Shown here: one piece after another, positions 1 to 12,900 of the stretch | How the letters are laid out: each line of letters begins with the position of its first letter | Position numbering within the stretch: position 1 is the first letter of the stretch | Notes under the pieces: model-generated | What the model was told of the DNA's origin: nothing | Database searches by the model: none | Seen by the model: the letters and a program-made list of their open reading frames with translations, nothing else | Program-made: the position numbers and the translations under genes | Assembly (NCBI RefSeq): GCF_023053635.1 | Contig: NC_086182.1 | Coordinates: 30,675,501 to 30,739,500, forward strand | Reading direction: 5' to 3' | Length of the DNA stretch: 64,000 bases | Origin: Elgaria multicarinata webbii | Lineage: Eukaryota > Chordata > Lepidosauria > Squamata > Anguidae

Positions 1-440
1 TCAGGGCAACCTCATGTCAGTTACGCCTGCGTCACCACAGCTACCCTACCACATTCTAGCTTCAGCACTGAAGCTTGTTTCACTTAATATGTCTGGTTGG
101 CATGAACACAAAACTTAATCAGAAGTACCGATGCCACTCTCCTCCCTGCTGGAGAGCTTTGCTTACTGAGATCTCTATAAAAAGTATTTAGTGTGGGGTC
201 AGTGTGGAAGTGTGCCAAGTTTCATGCTTTTAAGTATATGGTTTCAGGCTTAACCGCGCTGGTAGAAGGCTACCTTTTAATTTAGGTGAGATTTCTAGGA
301 ATTAATCCCATGCCATCTACTTAACTTTGTGTCGGATATCCATTTCTTCACAAAACTTCATATTGATGGAATCACCGGCTGAGTAGCCCTGGCATTTTCT
401 TAATTCCTTTAATCAGGTGGGCAAGTGGCGTCCCTCAATA

Positions 441-680
441 GAGCCAGTGTGGTGTAGTGGAAAAGTGTCAGACTGGGAGTCGGGAGATCCGGGTTCTAGT
501 CCCCATTCGGCCATAGAAACCCACTGGGTGACTTTGGGCCAGTGACGGACCCTCAGCCCAACCCACCTCACAGGGTTGTTGTTGTGAGGATAAAATGAAG
601 AGGATTATGTACGCCGCCTTGGGTTTGTTGGAGGAAAAAAGGCGGGATATAAATGTAATAAATAAATAATAAATAAATAC
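441..680 (+). repeat. tRNA-derived SINE with L2-like tail
   Basis: The head shows tRNA-like A and B boxes (GTGTGGTGTAGTGG, GGTTCTAGTCC). The tail has CGCCTTGG ... GGCGGGATATAAATG followed by (AATAAATA)n, the same tail style as the L2-clade LINEs elsewhere in the window. Confidence 0.8.
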
Positions 681-904
681 TTATATTGGCTCTGTTACAT
701 GGCTTCCATTTCTAGGATACAGGATAGACAAAGGTTTTGGGGGAAGTATAGGCCGCATGGGCATGGCCTCCATGTGTGTCTTTCTGGCATGTTCACTCCA
801 AGTTGTAGTTGAATACAGAACTTGCCTAAGGCTCTTTAAATGTCAGAGGCGAGGCAGAGTAGGAGCAGCAACAAACATGACGACTGAATTGTTTTGATGA
901 ACAG

Positions 905-975
905 ATCTGAAGAACTCCATTGAGCTGCTTTCCCAGTCCAGTGAACAGATGTACTCTGAACCTCAGCTTCATCAG
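905..975 (+). CDS. USP28: USP28 exon (coiled-coil insert before the His box)
   Basis: An AG acceptor at 903-904 and a GTAAGA donor at 976 bound 71 bases that read, after completing a split codon, [20 protein letters not shown] then LHQ. It ends in phase 0, as the next exon requires. The helical, polar character fits the helical segment that precedes the His box in USP25/28. This exon is too short to appear as a long open frame. The polypyrimidine tract is weak, so it is somewhat less certain than the others. Confidence 0.75.
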
Positions 976-3900
976 GTAAGATGTCTCCGTTTTCATTGGG
1001 GATGATATTCTTCTATCCTTGTATTGACACCAATGCATGCAAGCAGGGAGAGCTATTTACGGGAAGGCATTTTAGAGTTTTGCGAAAGCAAAATCCTGCT
1101 ATTTTGGAAAGGAGAGGGTAGTGATGGCAGTTGTACCTAAATATTTTTCTTTTTTTCTTTGTGCTAAGGGTATCTGTGTTCTGTTCTTCAGGTCAAATGT
1201 GGCCTCCAGGTTCAAACTAAATACCTAGTTTACAGGGGGAGAGGAGGGGTGAAAAGGGCGCCTGATAATGTAGACTTCAGATTTTCAGATTATATATACT
1301 ATCCTGCAATTGAGACTCATTAATCATAAGATATTCTCAAACGTGGGGCCTTGAAAATTTTCTGCTTTTTGTCTTGCACCAACTCCACCCCTTTTTGAAA
1401 TGAGCTGTGGATGTTATAACTGGCAGAGTTCAGCTTTCTCTCTTTCCTTCTTAAAATACACCGCTGAGACGATTCAGCTATTTTATTTTGAATGCTTTAG
1501 AACAGCCTTCCTCAACCTGGGGCACTCCAGATGTGTTGGACTGCACCTCCCAGAATGCCCCAGCCAGCTGGCTGGGGCATTCTGGGAGGTGCAGTCCAAC
1601 ACATCTGGAGCGCCCCAGGTTGAGGAAGGCTGCTTTAGAACTACCTTGGTTAGAGGGGCTCCTGCCATTTCCTTCTAGTACGTCATGAATTGGATGCTGC
1701 ACGTCTTCAGGACTGAATAGCACCTGGCCCTTGGGCTTCTCACAAGGCTTGCGTTTTGCTGTCATGTTTGCAAAATAAATAAATAAATGAAAACCTTTTA
1801 TGCTCTTGCCTTTCCAGCGACTGGCTTGTATTTGGTGCTAATCAGTTAAATTTTCTCCAGGTAGCTGGGCTTTGAACCTTGATGTTAGCTTTGTCACAAT
1901 AACTCTGAGGCACTGCTTGCTGGCATCTAAGTCATACTGCTTCAGGAGGAAAGGGAACTCTGTGTCAAGCTGTGATTGTATGAATGGCTAGTTCTTACAG
2001 GCACAACAGCTGGGAATGTCTGGCTGAATCTGTCCTGAGGTCATGTTACTTCACCTGCTAAAAATAAGTTTCAAGACCTGGTGTGTGTGTGTGTGTGTGT
2101 GTCTGTGTGTGTGTCTGTGTGTGTGTCTGTGTGTGCATATTTTACAGGTCCCTTACCACTTGCACGCTGTCCTGATCCATGAAGGCCAGGCCAATGCTGG
2201 CCATTACTGGGCCTATGTCTACAGCCAGGCCCGAAAGAGCTGGCTCAAATATAATGACATCTCTGTGACAGAGTCATCCTGGGACGAAGTGGAGAAGGAT
2301 TCTTTTGGAGGCCTGAAGAATATCAGCGCCTACTGCCTGATGTACATAAACGAAAAGCTCCCGCACGTCACTGCAGGTTTGTGGGAATCCTCTCAAACTC
2401 TTCGCTCCGTACGCACCCTTCCGCAGCGCGACTGCTTTGTTTGTGGTGCGTGGCTGATCCTAGATTACGTAGTGTTGGCATATAGATTTATGCAGTCCTT
2501 TGGCTTCCAGGAGGAATAGGCTGGGCGCAAAGATTACTGGGCGCAAAGATTACTGGGTTACTGGGCGCAAAGATTACTGGGCGCAAAGATTACTGCAGAC
2601 ACTGACTGCAGCCAGGAAATCAGAAGACGTTTACTTCTTGGGAGGAGAGCAATGACAAATCTTGATAAAATAGTTAAGAGCAGAGACACCACACTGACAA
2701 CAAAGGTCCGCATAGTTAAAGCAATGGTATTCCCCGTAGGAACCTATGGCTGCGAGAGCTGGACCATAAGGAAGGCTGAGCGAAGGAAGATAGATGCTTT
2801 TGAACTGTGGTGTTGGAGGAAGATTCTGAGAGTGCCTTGGACTGCAAGAAGATCAAACCAGTCCATACTCCAGGAAATAAAGCCAGACTGCTCACTTGAG
2901 GGAAGGGTATTAAAGGCAAAACTGAAGGACTTTGGCCACATAATGAGAAGACAGGATACCCTGGAGAAGAGGCTGATGCTAGGGAAAGTGGAAGGCAAAC
3001 GGAAGAGGGGCCGACCAAGGGCAAGATGGAGGGAGGATATTCTGGAGGGGACAGACTTGACCTTGGGGGAGCTAGGGGTGGCGACGGCCGACAGAAAGCT
3101 CTGGCGTGGGCTGGTCCATGAAGTCACGAAAAGTCGGAAACGACTGAACGAATAAACAACAAAGGATAATAGTTATAGTTTTTGCCCTTTGGCGCCACCT
3201 AGCAATGTTTCTTGGAACTGCAGCCTTCTAGGGAAAAGGAAAGGAAAGGAACCTCTCGTGCAAGCACTGAGTCATTACTGACTCGTGGAGGGACGCCAGC
3301 TTTCGCGGACGTTTTCTTGGCAGGCCTTATAGCGGGGTGGTTTGCCGTTGCCTTCCCCAGTCATGATTACCTTTCCCCCAGCTAGCTGGGTACTCATTTT
3401 ACCGACCTCGGGAGGATGGAAGGCTGAAACCAGCAGCCTTCTAGGGAAGTTCCAGAAAAATAACTGCCAGGACCTTCCGGTCTAGCAGACGGGCCAAAAC
3501 CCACTCTCAGTGACTAATTTGTCTCATGAGGGTAAATTTGATAGAAGGCTAACGTCCACCCCAGTTATAAAAAATGTTAGCAAGACTTTTACTTTAACGT
3601 TTCGTGTTAATTTGCGCTTACTTCTATTAATAGGTTTATTCGCCTCATTTATATCTTGCGTTTCTTTGAGTGCACACGCGAAGCAATATTTTAATTACAA
3701 AATTTTGACTTTCTTCGAGTGCACATGCAAAGCAATATTTTAATTACAAAATTGTGAATATGCCCCCAAAACGTAAACGAACTGTTGTGGAAGTTGGACA
3801 ACTGTATGTGGCAATGTCCAGAGTCCAACAGTCTGATGACAGTTGGTTCAAAATCTTACAAAAGTGAGATTTTGTAATCTTGCCCGTGCTTTGAGATCTT

Positions 3901-6900
3901 CTGGAGAAGCCCTTCTTTCAGTCCCACCATCTTCACAGGTGTGCTTGGTGGCTGCTCCAGTGCTTTGGAACTCTCTTCCCGGGGAAGCTAGGCTGGCTCC
4001 CTCCTTGATGGGCTTTTGGAAGCAGGCTAAAACGTTTTTGTTCTAGCAGGCCTTTGGAGTGTAATCTGTTCCTCCATCTATGTTAATTGATTTATAATTT
4101 TGTTGTGTATTTTAAACATGGTTTTTTTCCCCTTTTTTCCTTTTTAATGTATGTTTTAAACTTCGTAAGGCCGCCTTGAGGCCCGGTATTGGGCAAAAGG
4201 CGGGATACAAATAAATATAATAATAATAATAATGTATACCAAAAATATTGTATTCAAAGAAGTCCTAACAACATAAATACACCTGTCGTATGACGGGCTT
4301 TTTCACTAGTTTGAGTATAAAAGCCAATAGGGGACAAGAGCCTCCAGCTACAATTAACCGTAATGGCCAACAGCAACTGGGACGGTTCTTCCTACATTGC
4401 CTCTGGGAGGCAGATGTCTTCCCCACAGCTACTAACTCCTCCTTCACCACGTGTAGGATGGTCTGTGAAGACTTGGATGAAGTGTGTGTGCGCATGTCTC
4501 CAAAGGCAGCTTTGAAGTGTGGGCATAGTCCACCCTGACCCTGTCAATTCACATTGGTTTAACTGCAACTTCTGTGCAAGGCGCCCAAATAACGTAAGGG
4601 TTGACCTGAATGTGAATAATCCAAATGTAAACCTCCCAGAGAGCTTCGGCTGTGGGGCGGTATATAAACGTAATAAAATAAATAAATGGACGAAGTTTAG
4701 CTTTCGAAGTGTCTCGATTTAATCGCATAGCCCAAGAAGTGTTCAGAAGTACCACTGCCATGTTTTCCCCTTGGTAGACTTTGATGAGGAGCAGACCCAG
4801 AGAGAAGTGGACGCGCTGCCTCCGGAACTTCGGCACTACATAGAATGCAACAACTTGAAGCTGGAACAAGAGGTGGCAGAGTGGGAGGAGCAGTCCTCCA
4901 AGATGGCCCAGATAGATCAGTCTTCGTCGTCGGTGGATTCTCAATATCTGTCTTCTGACTCAATGCCAGGTGAGAGCATTAGCTGGCCTCTTCACAAACC
5001 ACTCTTACTGTTGGTTTACTAAGTTGCTGGCGAGTGATGGCGCAGGCTAGCCGATGGCTAGATCACAGGTAGCATAACGCAAATGTGACGAAACAGAGGT
5101 AAGAATACACTATTGTGCCCTCTTCAAAGCGGTGAAGAACAACACTTCCTGCTACTGTTGCATCCCCGGGGTTTCATCCTGCTTTGATTTGGAGCCTACT
5201 TCTTAGCTGGCACGGTGGCCATGACTCTTCCAGTAGTGTGCTGCGTTAAGTTTGCTAGACACTTTTAAGGATAAAACTGCTTGAACCCATTGCCAGTAAG
5301 ACAAGTTCAACTAATGTATCTAATTATGATTAATGGGATAATAAATAATAATAATATATTTATTTCTTACCCGCCTCTTCCTTTGGATCGAAGTGGGGAA
5401 CAACAGTAGTACAGGAATCAACGCATCTTAAAAATTCTTGATTTTACATTGATCTGGATAGGCCTGCTGGAAAAGGCTCGTCTTCAAAGCTGCCTTAAAA
5501 TCACAGAGAGAGTTAATCTTACGAATCTCTTCCGGCAGGCCATTCCACAATCCGGGGGTGACAGAAGAAAAGGTCCTCTGGGAAACTGATGTCAGCCTGG
5601 TCTTGGCTGACTGAAGTAAGTTCTCCCCAGAGGACCTGAGGGTGAGGGGCGGACTGTATGAGTGGATGACTGACTGGATGACTTTCAGCTATTGCAACCT
5701 GCAGACATAGATGACAGCTTTGAAGGGTGCAGCTACCGATTGTTTACTCTACCTTCAGAGAGATGGTGTTGTGCTCCCTCTGAACAATAATAGGGTTTGC
5801 GTTCTGATGGTACTCCTAGGTACAGCCCTGACACTAGAGGCCCAGGTAGCTTCTGTGTCAAAGAATGGCTTTCATCAGCTTGGGTTGGTGTGCCCAACTG
5901 TTCATTCTCCTGATCTGGCCGCAGTTAGTCATACTCCGGTAGCAACTTGGATTAACAGATGTGTTGTACCTGGGACTTGACTTGAGAACTCCTTGAAAAT
6001 TGCCATTCAAATGACAGCTGCTAAACAGGCTGATTGGGACTGGTTGTTGGGCACATATCTCACCGGGATTTTACGAGCTGGCTTTTCATCTCTTTCTGAT
6101 CAAAATGCTGGTGCCTTGGTTTCAAAGCCATGTATGACTTGGGATCCAGCTGAAGTAATGCTTCCTCCCATACCATACATCCCATCTATTGAGGTCCTCT
6201 TCAGAGGTTCTTCTCCAGATGTCCCATCCATGGTAAAGCAAATGGCAGAGCCTTCTTGGTGGTGGTGCCCCATCGGTGGAATCTCCTCACCAGGAAGGCT
6301 TGCCTGGGGCCAAACTTATCGTCTTATTTCCCCAGGCTTTTGAATGTATTTCTTTTACATGCTGGTGTTTGGTGTATTTTGTCTTTGTGTATTCGAAACC
6401 ACCCTGGAAGCTTGAATATAGGTGCCCTGTTTTTTGTCGAAATGAGAAAAATACAAAATAACTCACCTTACTAATTCGAACCAATGAAAATAAGTAGTAT
6501 AGCTGAATGCAGTTCTGGAATGTATCAATACATTTTTTGGGAATAAATACCTTCCTCCTTCAGCTGTAGGCTCTGAGCTGGACACTACCCGCTTCCAGCA
6601 TCTTGGCTTTCAGAAAGACAACTGTGGAAACATGGAAACTAGAAAGGAAATTTCAGTCCGCTCTTATTTTTCTCTTTTCAGAACAATCCAGCCCCTGCAA
6701 GCTGGAGATAAGTTCCCTCTCCACTGAACATGCCAGGATCAGCCAGGACCAGACGGCTCAAGCCATTGCCAAGACAAACGATACATATGAGAAGGCTGGT
6801 GGACCGAAAGCTCTTGACAAGGTGAGAAAAGTAACGGCTGGATACCCTGTCCGGCTATTCTCTCCATAGCCTTGTTATAACAAAACGCCTACTCTTGTGC

Positions 6901-9900
6901 CTCTGGTCCTGCCATACACAATCTGACCTTTTTCTTTTCTTTTTTTTGCTTTGCTAGCCTGTCATTTATTTATCTTTTTATTTCCTTACTCTTACTGTTG
7001 TTTCATTTTCTCTGTGCTGCCACAGTCCAAGGAGGCAGAACCAGTGAATGCCCTCCCCGAAGAAGGAAGCCTTGCAGCTCAGGCAGAGGAACAACAGGAT
7101 GTTAAGGGGATGGAGACCCCTGCCCCGCCTAGCTCACAGATTTCTGAAGTGGAGATCCCCAGTGTGGGAAAGATCCTAGTTAGATCGGATGCTGATGGAT
7201 ATAATGAGGAGGTACACAGCTGAGTGTCTGTGTGTTTTCTGCTATAAGCAGGGGGGCTGCTGCTGCTGCTGCTTTCATTCTGAGCTGTTGTGGACTAGGA
7301 AAAACACATTGCACAAATCGGCCTTACTGGGGGCATCTTTCCCTTTCGTTAAAGTTCTCTCCCTCCTGATCCTCAAGATATTGGAAGCAAGCCACTGAGA
7401 GACGTTTCTTGGATCTCATTCCAAATTGTAGCCTCTTCCACCCCCCGCCACACACACACACACACACACACTTTTTAACTTGATACCTTTTGATACAAGA
7501 GGGTCCGCAAGGTGTTTACAGAAAACAATAAAACGTATTTATGATGGAATTGCGTTACTCACTCTTAGCACCGTTCCATTGTTCTGAAGCAGCGCTCATG
7601 AGATCACCGGGTCCGTCCCCACTGCTCATCTCATGCCCAACCTCTGGCTCTTGGGTGGCCAGTGGGCTGGCAATGCGCTCCTTACTCTGACCACTTCAGC
7701 TGATGGGCGTCGAGGGAGGAGCCAGCGCTGCAGCAGGCTCAGCTGGCGCGGGTGTGAAACTTGAGCCGCCTGGAAAACAACGGCAGCAGTTGTAGTTCTA
7801 AACCTTGACTGCTTCCCTATGGACAGAAACTCTCTTATGGCAATGGCAGGTTTATGTGCACAAGTTTGGCGCATGGCTAAAAATTGGTAGCTTCTAAGCC
7901 ATTCAGTTGCTCCATGTTAGGTCATTAGTGTCCTTCCTGTTCACCTCTGTTGGACCCTCTTTTAATGCTTGAATAGACACAAACTATAGTCGGTGGAAGG
8001 GCACAAAACTGGTTTCTCTATTACCTGTGTATGTAGACACACGCAAAATAAGTTTCTAGCCAGGCATTAATTCTTCACATAGATCTTTCTTCTCTTGATT
8101 GCATGTCTCTTGACAACTTGCTGTAACTCATCCCTTTTATTTCCTGTTGTTGGCAGCTTCTTCCTCCTATCCACTTTTGTCTTCCTTTCTTCTTTTCTGT
8201 TCTTTGCGGCAGGTGATGCTTAGTCCCGCCATGCAAGGTGTGATCCTGGCTATTGCTAAAGCCCGACAGACCTTTGATCGGGATGGCTCTGAAGCAGGGC
8301 TAGTCAAGGTACTACTTTGGGCACGTAGGTTTGCCCCTTGTCAGTGAGCAATGTGTGAAGCCTCTGCTCCACTTGCCAAGAGGCTGGTGGTTTCTGCTCT
8401 CTGATGTCTTGACTTACACGGAACGTGTCTGTTGAGTTGGAGAATGGCATCTTGTGATACAGGTTACTCCCCCTTCAGAAGCTTGTGGAACCTTTATCGG
8501 AGGAGGAGGAGCCCTTATGGTTTGTCCTCCACTGAGATAGCAGTCTTCCAGCATTTTTCAGCCCAGGCAGTAAAGGCTGTCCTGTCTGGCATGGTTCAAG
8601 GTGCCCAAAGCTGCTAACACCAGCAAAGCATGTTAGGCAAGGACATGGCAAGTTCAGGTTAAGGCAAGGGAAGTTCATTTTAGGGTGCTGAATACCCCAG
8701 CAAGTTAGACCAGGGAGGGTGTTTCAGGACCTTGGCCAGCTCCAGTTACAGGAAGCCAGATTCCGGCTAGACAGGAAAAACAGAGCAGTACAACAATGGA
8801 ACCAGTTACCTAGGGTGGTTGTGGGCTCTCCCACACTAGAGACCTTCAAGAGGCAGCTGGACAGCCATCTGTCAGGGATGCTTGAGGGTGGATTCCTGTA
8901 TTGAGCAGGGGGTTGGACTCGATGGCGTTATAGGCCCCTTCCAACTCTACGATTCTATGATTCTAAGTTTGCTGAGACCCAATCAAGGGGAGCTGTTGGT
9001 TCAGTGAAAGTTAAAGCTTTCTGAAGCTGTATAAAGGCCAGGAGCTCAAGACCTGCAGTTGACTCCACCCCTCTCGGAGAAGCAGTTTGCCTCTTGAAGG
9101 ACTACTGCCTGATTTGTGACTCCTATGGAATGGGGTGGTGGTTGAAGGTTGTAAAGGAGGAGTGTCCTCTGCATCTGAAGAGTCAGGTAGAGGCACATCC
9201 TCTGGTCTGGAAGGCCCGGGCCTAGCGGGGTTGGGTCAATGGAAGGAGTCTCCTCTGCCTCCAAGTCCTCTTTGGAGCCAGAGGACAGGTCAAGGCTGGG
9301 GGACATGACAGAGACTTGCTCTTCCTCTCTCTCGCCTTGTCACACACATGTATACGCACGCATGGACACTCACTGGAATAATATGGTGGGAGGGGGTGGA
9401 AATGTTTAGGGCAAAAAAAAGTCATTCATGGGGGCTATGAGACAGTGTTAACTTTAGGGAAACTGCTTGAACACATGAAGCCGTGACAAGATAGGACATG
9501 CAACCATCCTTTGTCATAGACAAGGTGCCTAGCTCAGAGAAGGAAAGGAAAGGAACCTCTCGTGCAAGCACTGAGTCATTACTGACTCGTGGAGGGACGC
9601 CAGCTTTCGCGGACGTTTTCTTGGCAGGCCTTATAGCGGGGTGGTTTGCCGTTGCCTTCCCCGGCCGTTATTACCTTTCCCCCAGCTAGCTGGGTACTCA
9701 TTTCACCGACCTCAGGAGGATGGAAGGCTGAGTCGACCAGAGCCGGCTCCCTGAAACCAGCTTCTGCTGGGATCGAACTCAGGCCGGGGGAGAGTTTCAG
9801 CTGCAGAAACTGCTGCTTTACCGCTAGCGCCATATCTGTCACAAGAAACAAAACTTTAATATTCAGATGATGATCTCGGTTCAAGAGGGACCTTCATAAG

Positions 9901-12900
9901 CATTTTAAGTATCAGCTAGGAGATGCCACATAGGGTATGAACACCTAATAACACCGGCCTTTTTAAAGATATTGCTTAAATACATGGGCGTCTGGTCATA
10001 GGCAGAGAGCCTGGCTTACTGAATAGTAAAGAAGTGGGTGTTGCTTGCGTTTTAAAGACTAGCAAAGCATAAGCCTTGAGAAGAAGCTGGTTACAAAAAT
10101 CCAAAGAAGTATTTATTGTTGGCCCAGGGCAAACAGCGTCTTTCTGTACCATCTTACACACACTTTCCAGGGTCTACTATAATCTATTGGCAGAGGTTTT
10201 AGACACAGCACCTTCAAGTCCCAAACTGAGCACTGCTTTAGAATCCAAACACGGAGAGGGACCCAGGTCAGGCCTGTATGGGGTACTGGGACTTGCGAAA
10301 GCAGATCTGCTAATAACAGATGCCGCCGCCGCTGCTTCACCACACCGGCTCTGCAAAGCCATTTACCTTCTTGGCTACAAGGGGATAATAAAGACCACCT
10401 CCTGGCATTTTTAATGTACTTGCCAAAGAACTCTGAAGAGGCAGTTGAAGAATAGGAACTCATATAGTAAACCCTTCAGTCCAACAGGGAGTCAAAGGCC
10501 TCCTCTCTGTTGGTCTGGAATCCAGAGAAGAACAGGTCCAATTTGTTATCACACAGAAGCAAGCCCATGTCAGGATTGAGCCCAGGCCCCTTAAGATTTT
10601 TGGTGACTCCGATTCCAGGCTGGAACAGCTAGATCAGAGAACGGGGGAGGAATCTCCTCCAGAGTTTGGGAGGGATTCTTCCAAGGCCTTGACAAACAGG
10701 CAGTTCAGGCCAAGCCGTGCTCCCACCCAACTGTGGAACCCAGGTTTCTTAGGAGAAGGAAGAGAGGCGTGACTCGAGAGGTGCAAGAGTGCATCACAAG
10801 TTGGTGGAGTTAGGGATGGGGCTTAGGCGCTCTGCCAGGATTGCCACTCTTAGAAGCTGACATAGCAAGGGAGGAGCATCCCAGTTGGTGTCCATGGGCA
10901 AACTGACCACTAGACTCGTCAGTTAGAGCCTGACTAGTCAGTTTGAGAGCTTGAAGCTTCAAGTCTCTGTTTTGTTGATTGCAAAGGGGGAGGAGGATCA
11001 AACACAACAATGGGAGCAAGTAGCCTGAAGGCGATGTGATCGAGGATCCAGGGAGAAATACTCCATTTCTCTTGGTTCAGGCCTATCTGCTCACACATGG
11101 ATAACGCCTATACAAGCTCAGCTGAGATGGACAGATGACTCCTGGCACATTGGAACAGATGATTCTCCGGTGAAGCCAATGTTGGTTCTTGCTTGTCTGT
11201 TTATACTGAGCTTTTGCTGTGACAGAAAGCCCACTTCTCTTGGACTTCAAGCACCTTTTTGCTTCACTCGAGCCTCAACCTTTTCGTAGTGAAGGCAAAA
11301 TTGATGAAAAAACATGCCTTCTCTTCCCCACAAAAGAAAAGGAACTTTATATGTGTGTAGAGCACGAAAGGTGTATCTCCGCCGAAGGTATTAGGCATTC
11401 TCATTCCCTGTTTATTTCATTTGATGACAGTGGGAGTGTTCCCAGGTCAGTTTTGAAGTTGATCGAGGGAAGTGTTGTATTGGCATATCAACCTCAGGGC
11501 TTTAAACCACCAGAGGAAACATTTATCCATTTCGTAAGATGATCAGCCACGTTGCCAGCCTTTGGTACTAATGCTCTCCACCGGCCTCTAACAAGCGCCA
11601 CTAGATTGGCCTATTTAATCTGAAGCATCATTTGAACAAAGGGTCTTTAAGCAAGTAAAGTGCACAAAATCCAGCTTTCCCCACCAGGAATGATTGGTAC
11701 CACTGATGTACATATCACCGTGTAGGATGCGCTCCTCCCATGACCAAGAGAAACACTGGGCTAGCCTTGGAGGTGATGACATCCTGAGCTGTCCAGGCCC
11801 ATGTTTTCCATATTTTTTTTTTCTTGCCGTACTTAGCTTTCAGTTATTCTATCACCTGTTCCATTCTTTTTCCTCTGTAAGAGTGCTGCATTCAGAGGTT
11901 GTGACTGTGTTCGGACGATCATGCAGGACAAAGAAGCCACCATGGCTTCCCCCCTCCCCCCCACTCCTAGATGTGTTGCCCGTGCATGACTGCCATTTGC
12001 ATAATTACTCATGACTCCATGTGGGTCGCCCTGTCATCTGAACCCAATGTGGTGTGTGGCGGGGGGTGGTTTCTTACCCACCCCAGCTGTGAACAACACA
12101 GCAGCCTCTGCAGCATTGTGGGTAATTATGCACAATGGAGTCACGCGTGGCGGCAGTGGGGAAGAAACCTCTTTTCTCTCCCCATGATCATCTGAACCAA
12201 GCCTATCTGTTTAGTATATGAGTCTGACTCAGTTGTGGAAGCTTCCAAAACTAGCTGCAGATGCTACTGCCTCAAAGTAGATAGGTGGAGTAGCCCATCT
12301 TTTTCAGGAAATCCTCTCTAACCAACAAGAACAATTGAGGTAAGTCTGGTGTTCTCAGTAGGTTATCGTTTATACTGCTGTATACCAGGCACAGGCTAAT
12401 TTCTGGTGTTTTTATCTGTTGTGCACTCAGGAGCTCTGAAGGCCCACCCAGGGGTGCCTTTGGTGCACCAGTTCCATGTAGATCCTTTATGTGGCAGGAA
12501 CAATGCCCCATTGCTGACCTCTGTGCAGCAACTGCAGGGGCTCATGGCTCCAGGCTTCATAGGATGTGGATTTCAGCTCATCCTTTGAGATGAGGGGGTC
12601 ATCGCTCATGAGCATATTTCTCCACAGAGTAAACCCTGCTTGCGTTGTGGATGCATGATCAGTCTGACTAATAAGGTTCCAACTCTTGGCTTCTCTAGGC
12701 ATTCCACGAAGAGTATTCCAGGCTCTACTCGCTGTCCACAGAGATCCAAACGCCACAAAACGACCCGCGGCTTCAGCACGTCCTGGTTTACTTCTTGCGG
12801 AACAGCGCTCCCAAGCAAGTGGTGGAGCGGACGCTTCTGGAGCAGTTTGCAGACAAAAACCTCAGCTTTGATGAAAGGTTTGTTCAAAGCAGATAAGCTG

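Noticed and set aside
441-520. tRNA gene
   Set aside because: A and B boxes are present but the sequence continues into a SINE body and tail, and no cloverleaf with intact acceptor stem is evident. The same applies to 20185, 35636 and 49150.
2043-2147. Upstream extension of the USP28 His-box exon into the GT repeat
   Set aside because: The frame is open only because GTGTGT reads Cys-Val; the TTTTACAG acceptor and phase agreement with the 905-975 exon fix the exon start at 2148.
8985-9320. LTR-type fossil
   Set aside because: The style of the sequence and an acidic minus frame suggested it, but no terminal repeats or other diagnostic parts are visible, so I leave it unnamed.
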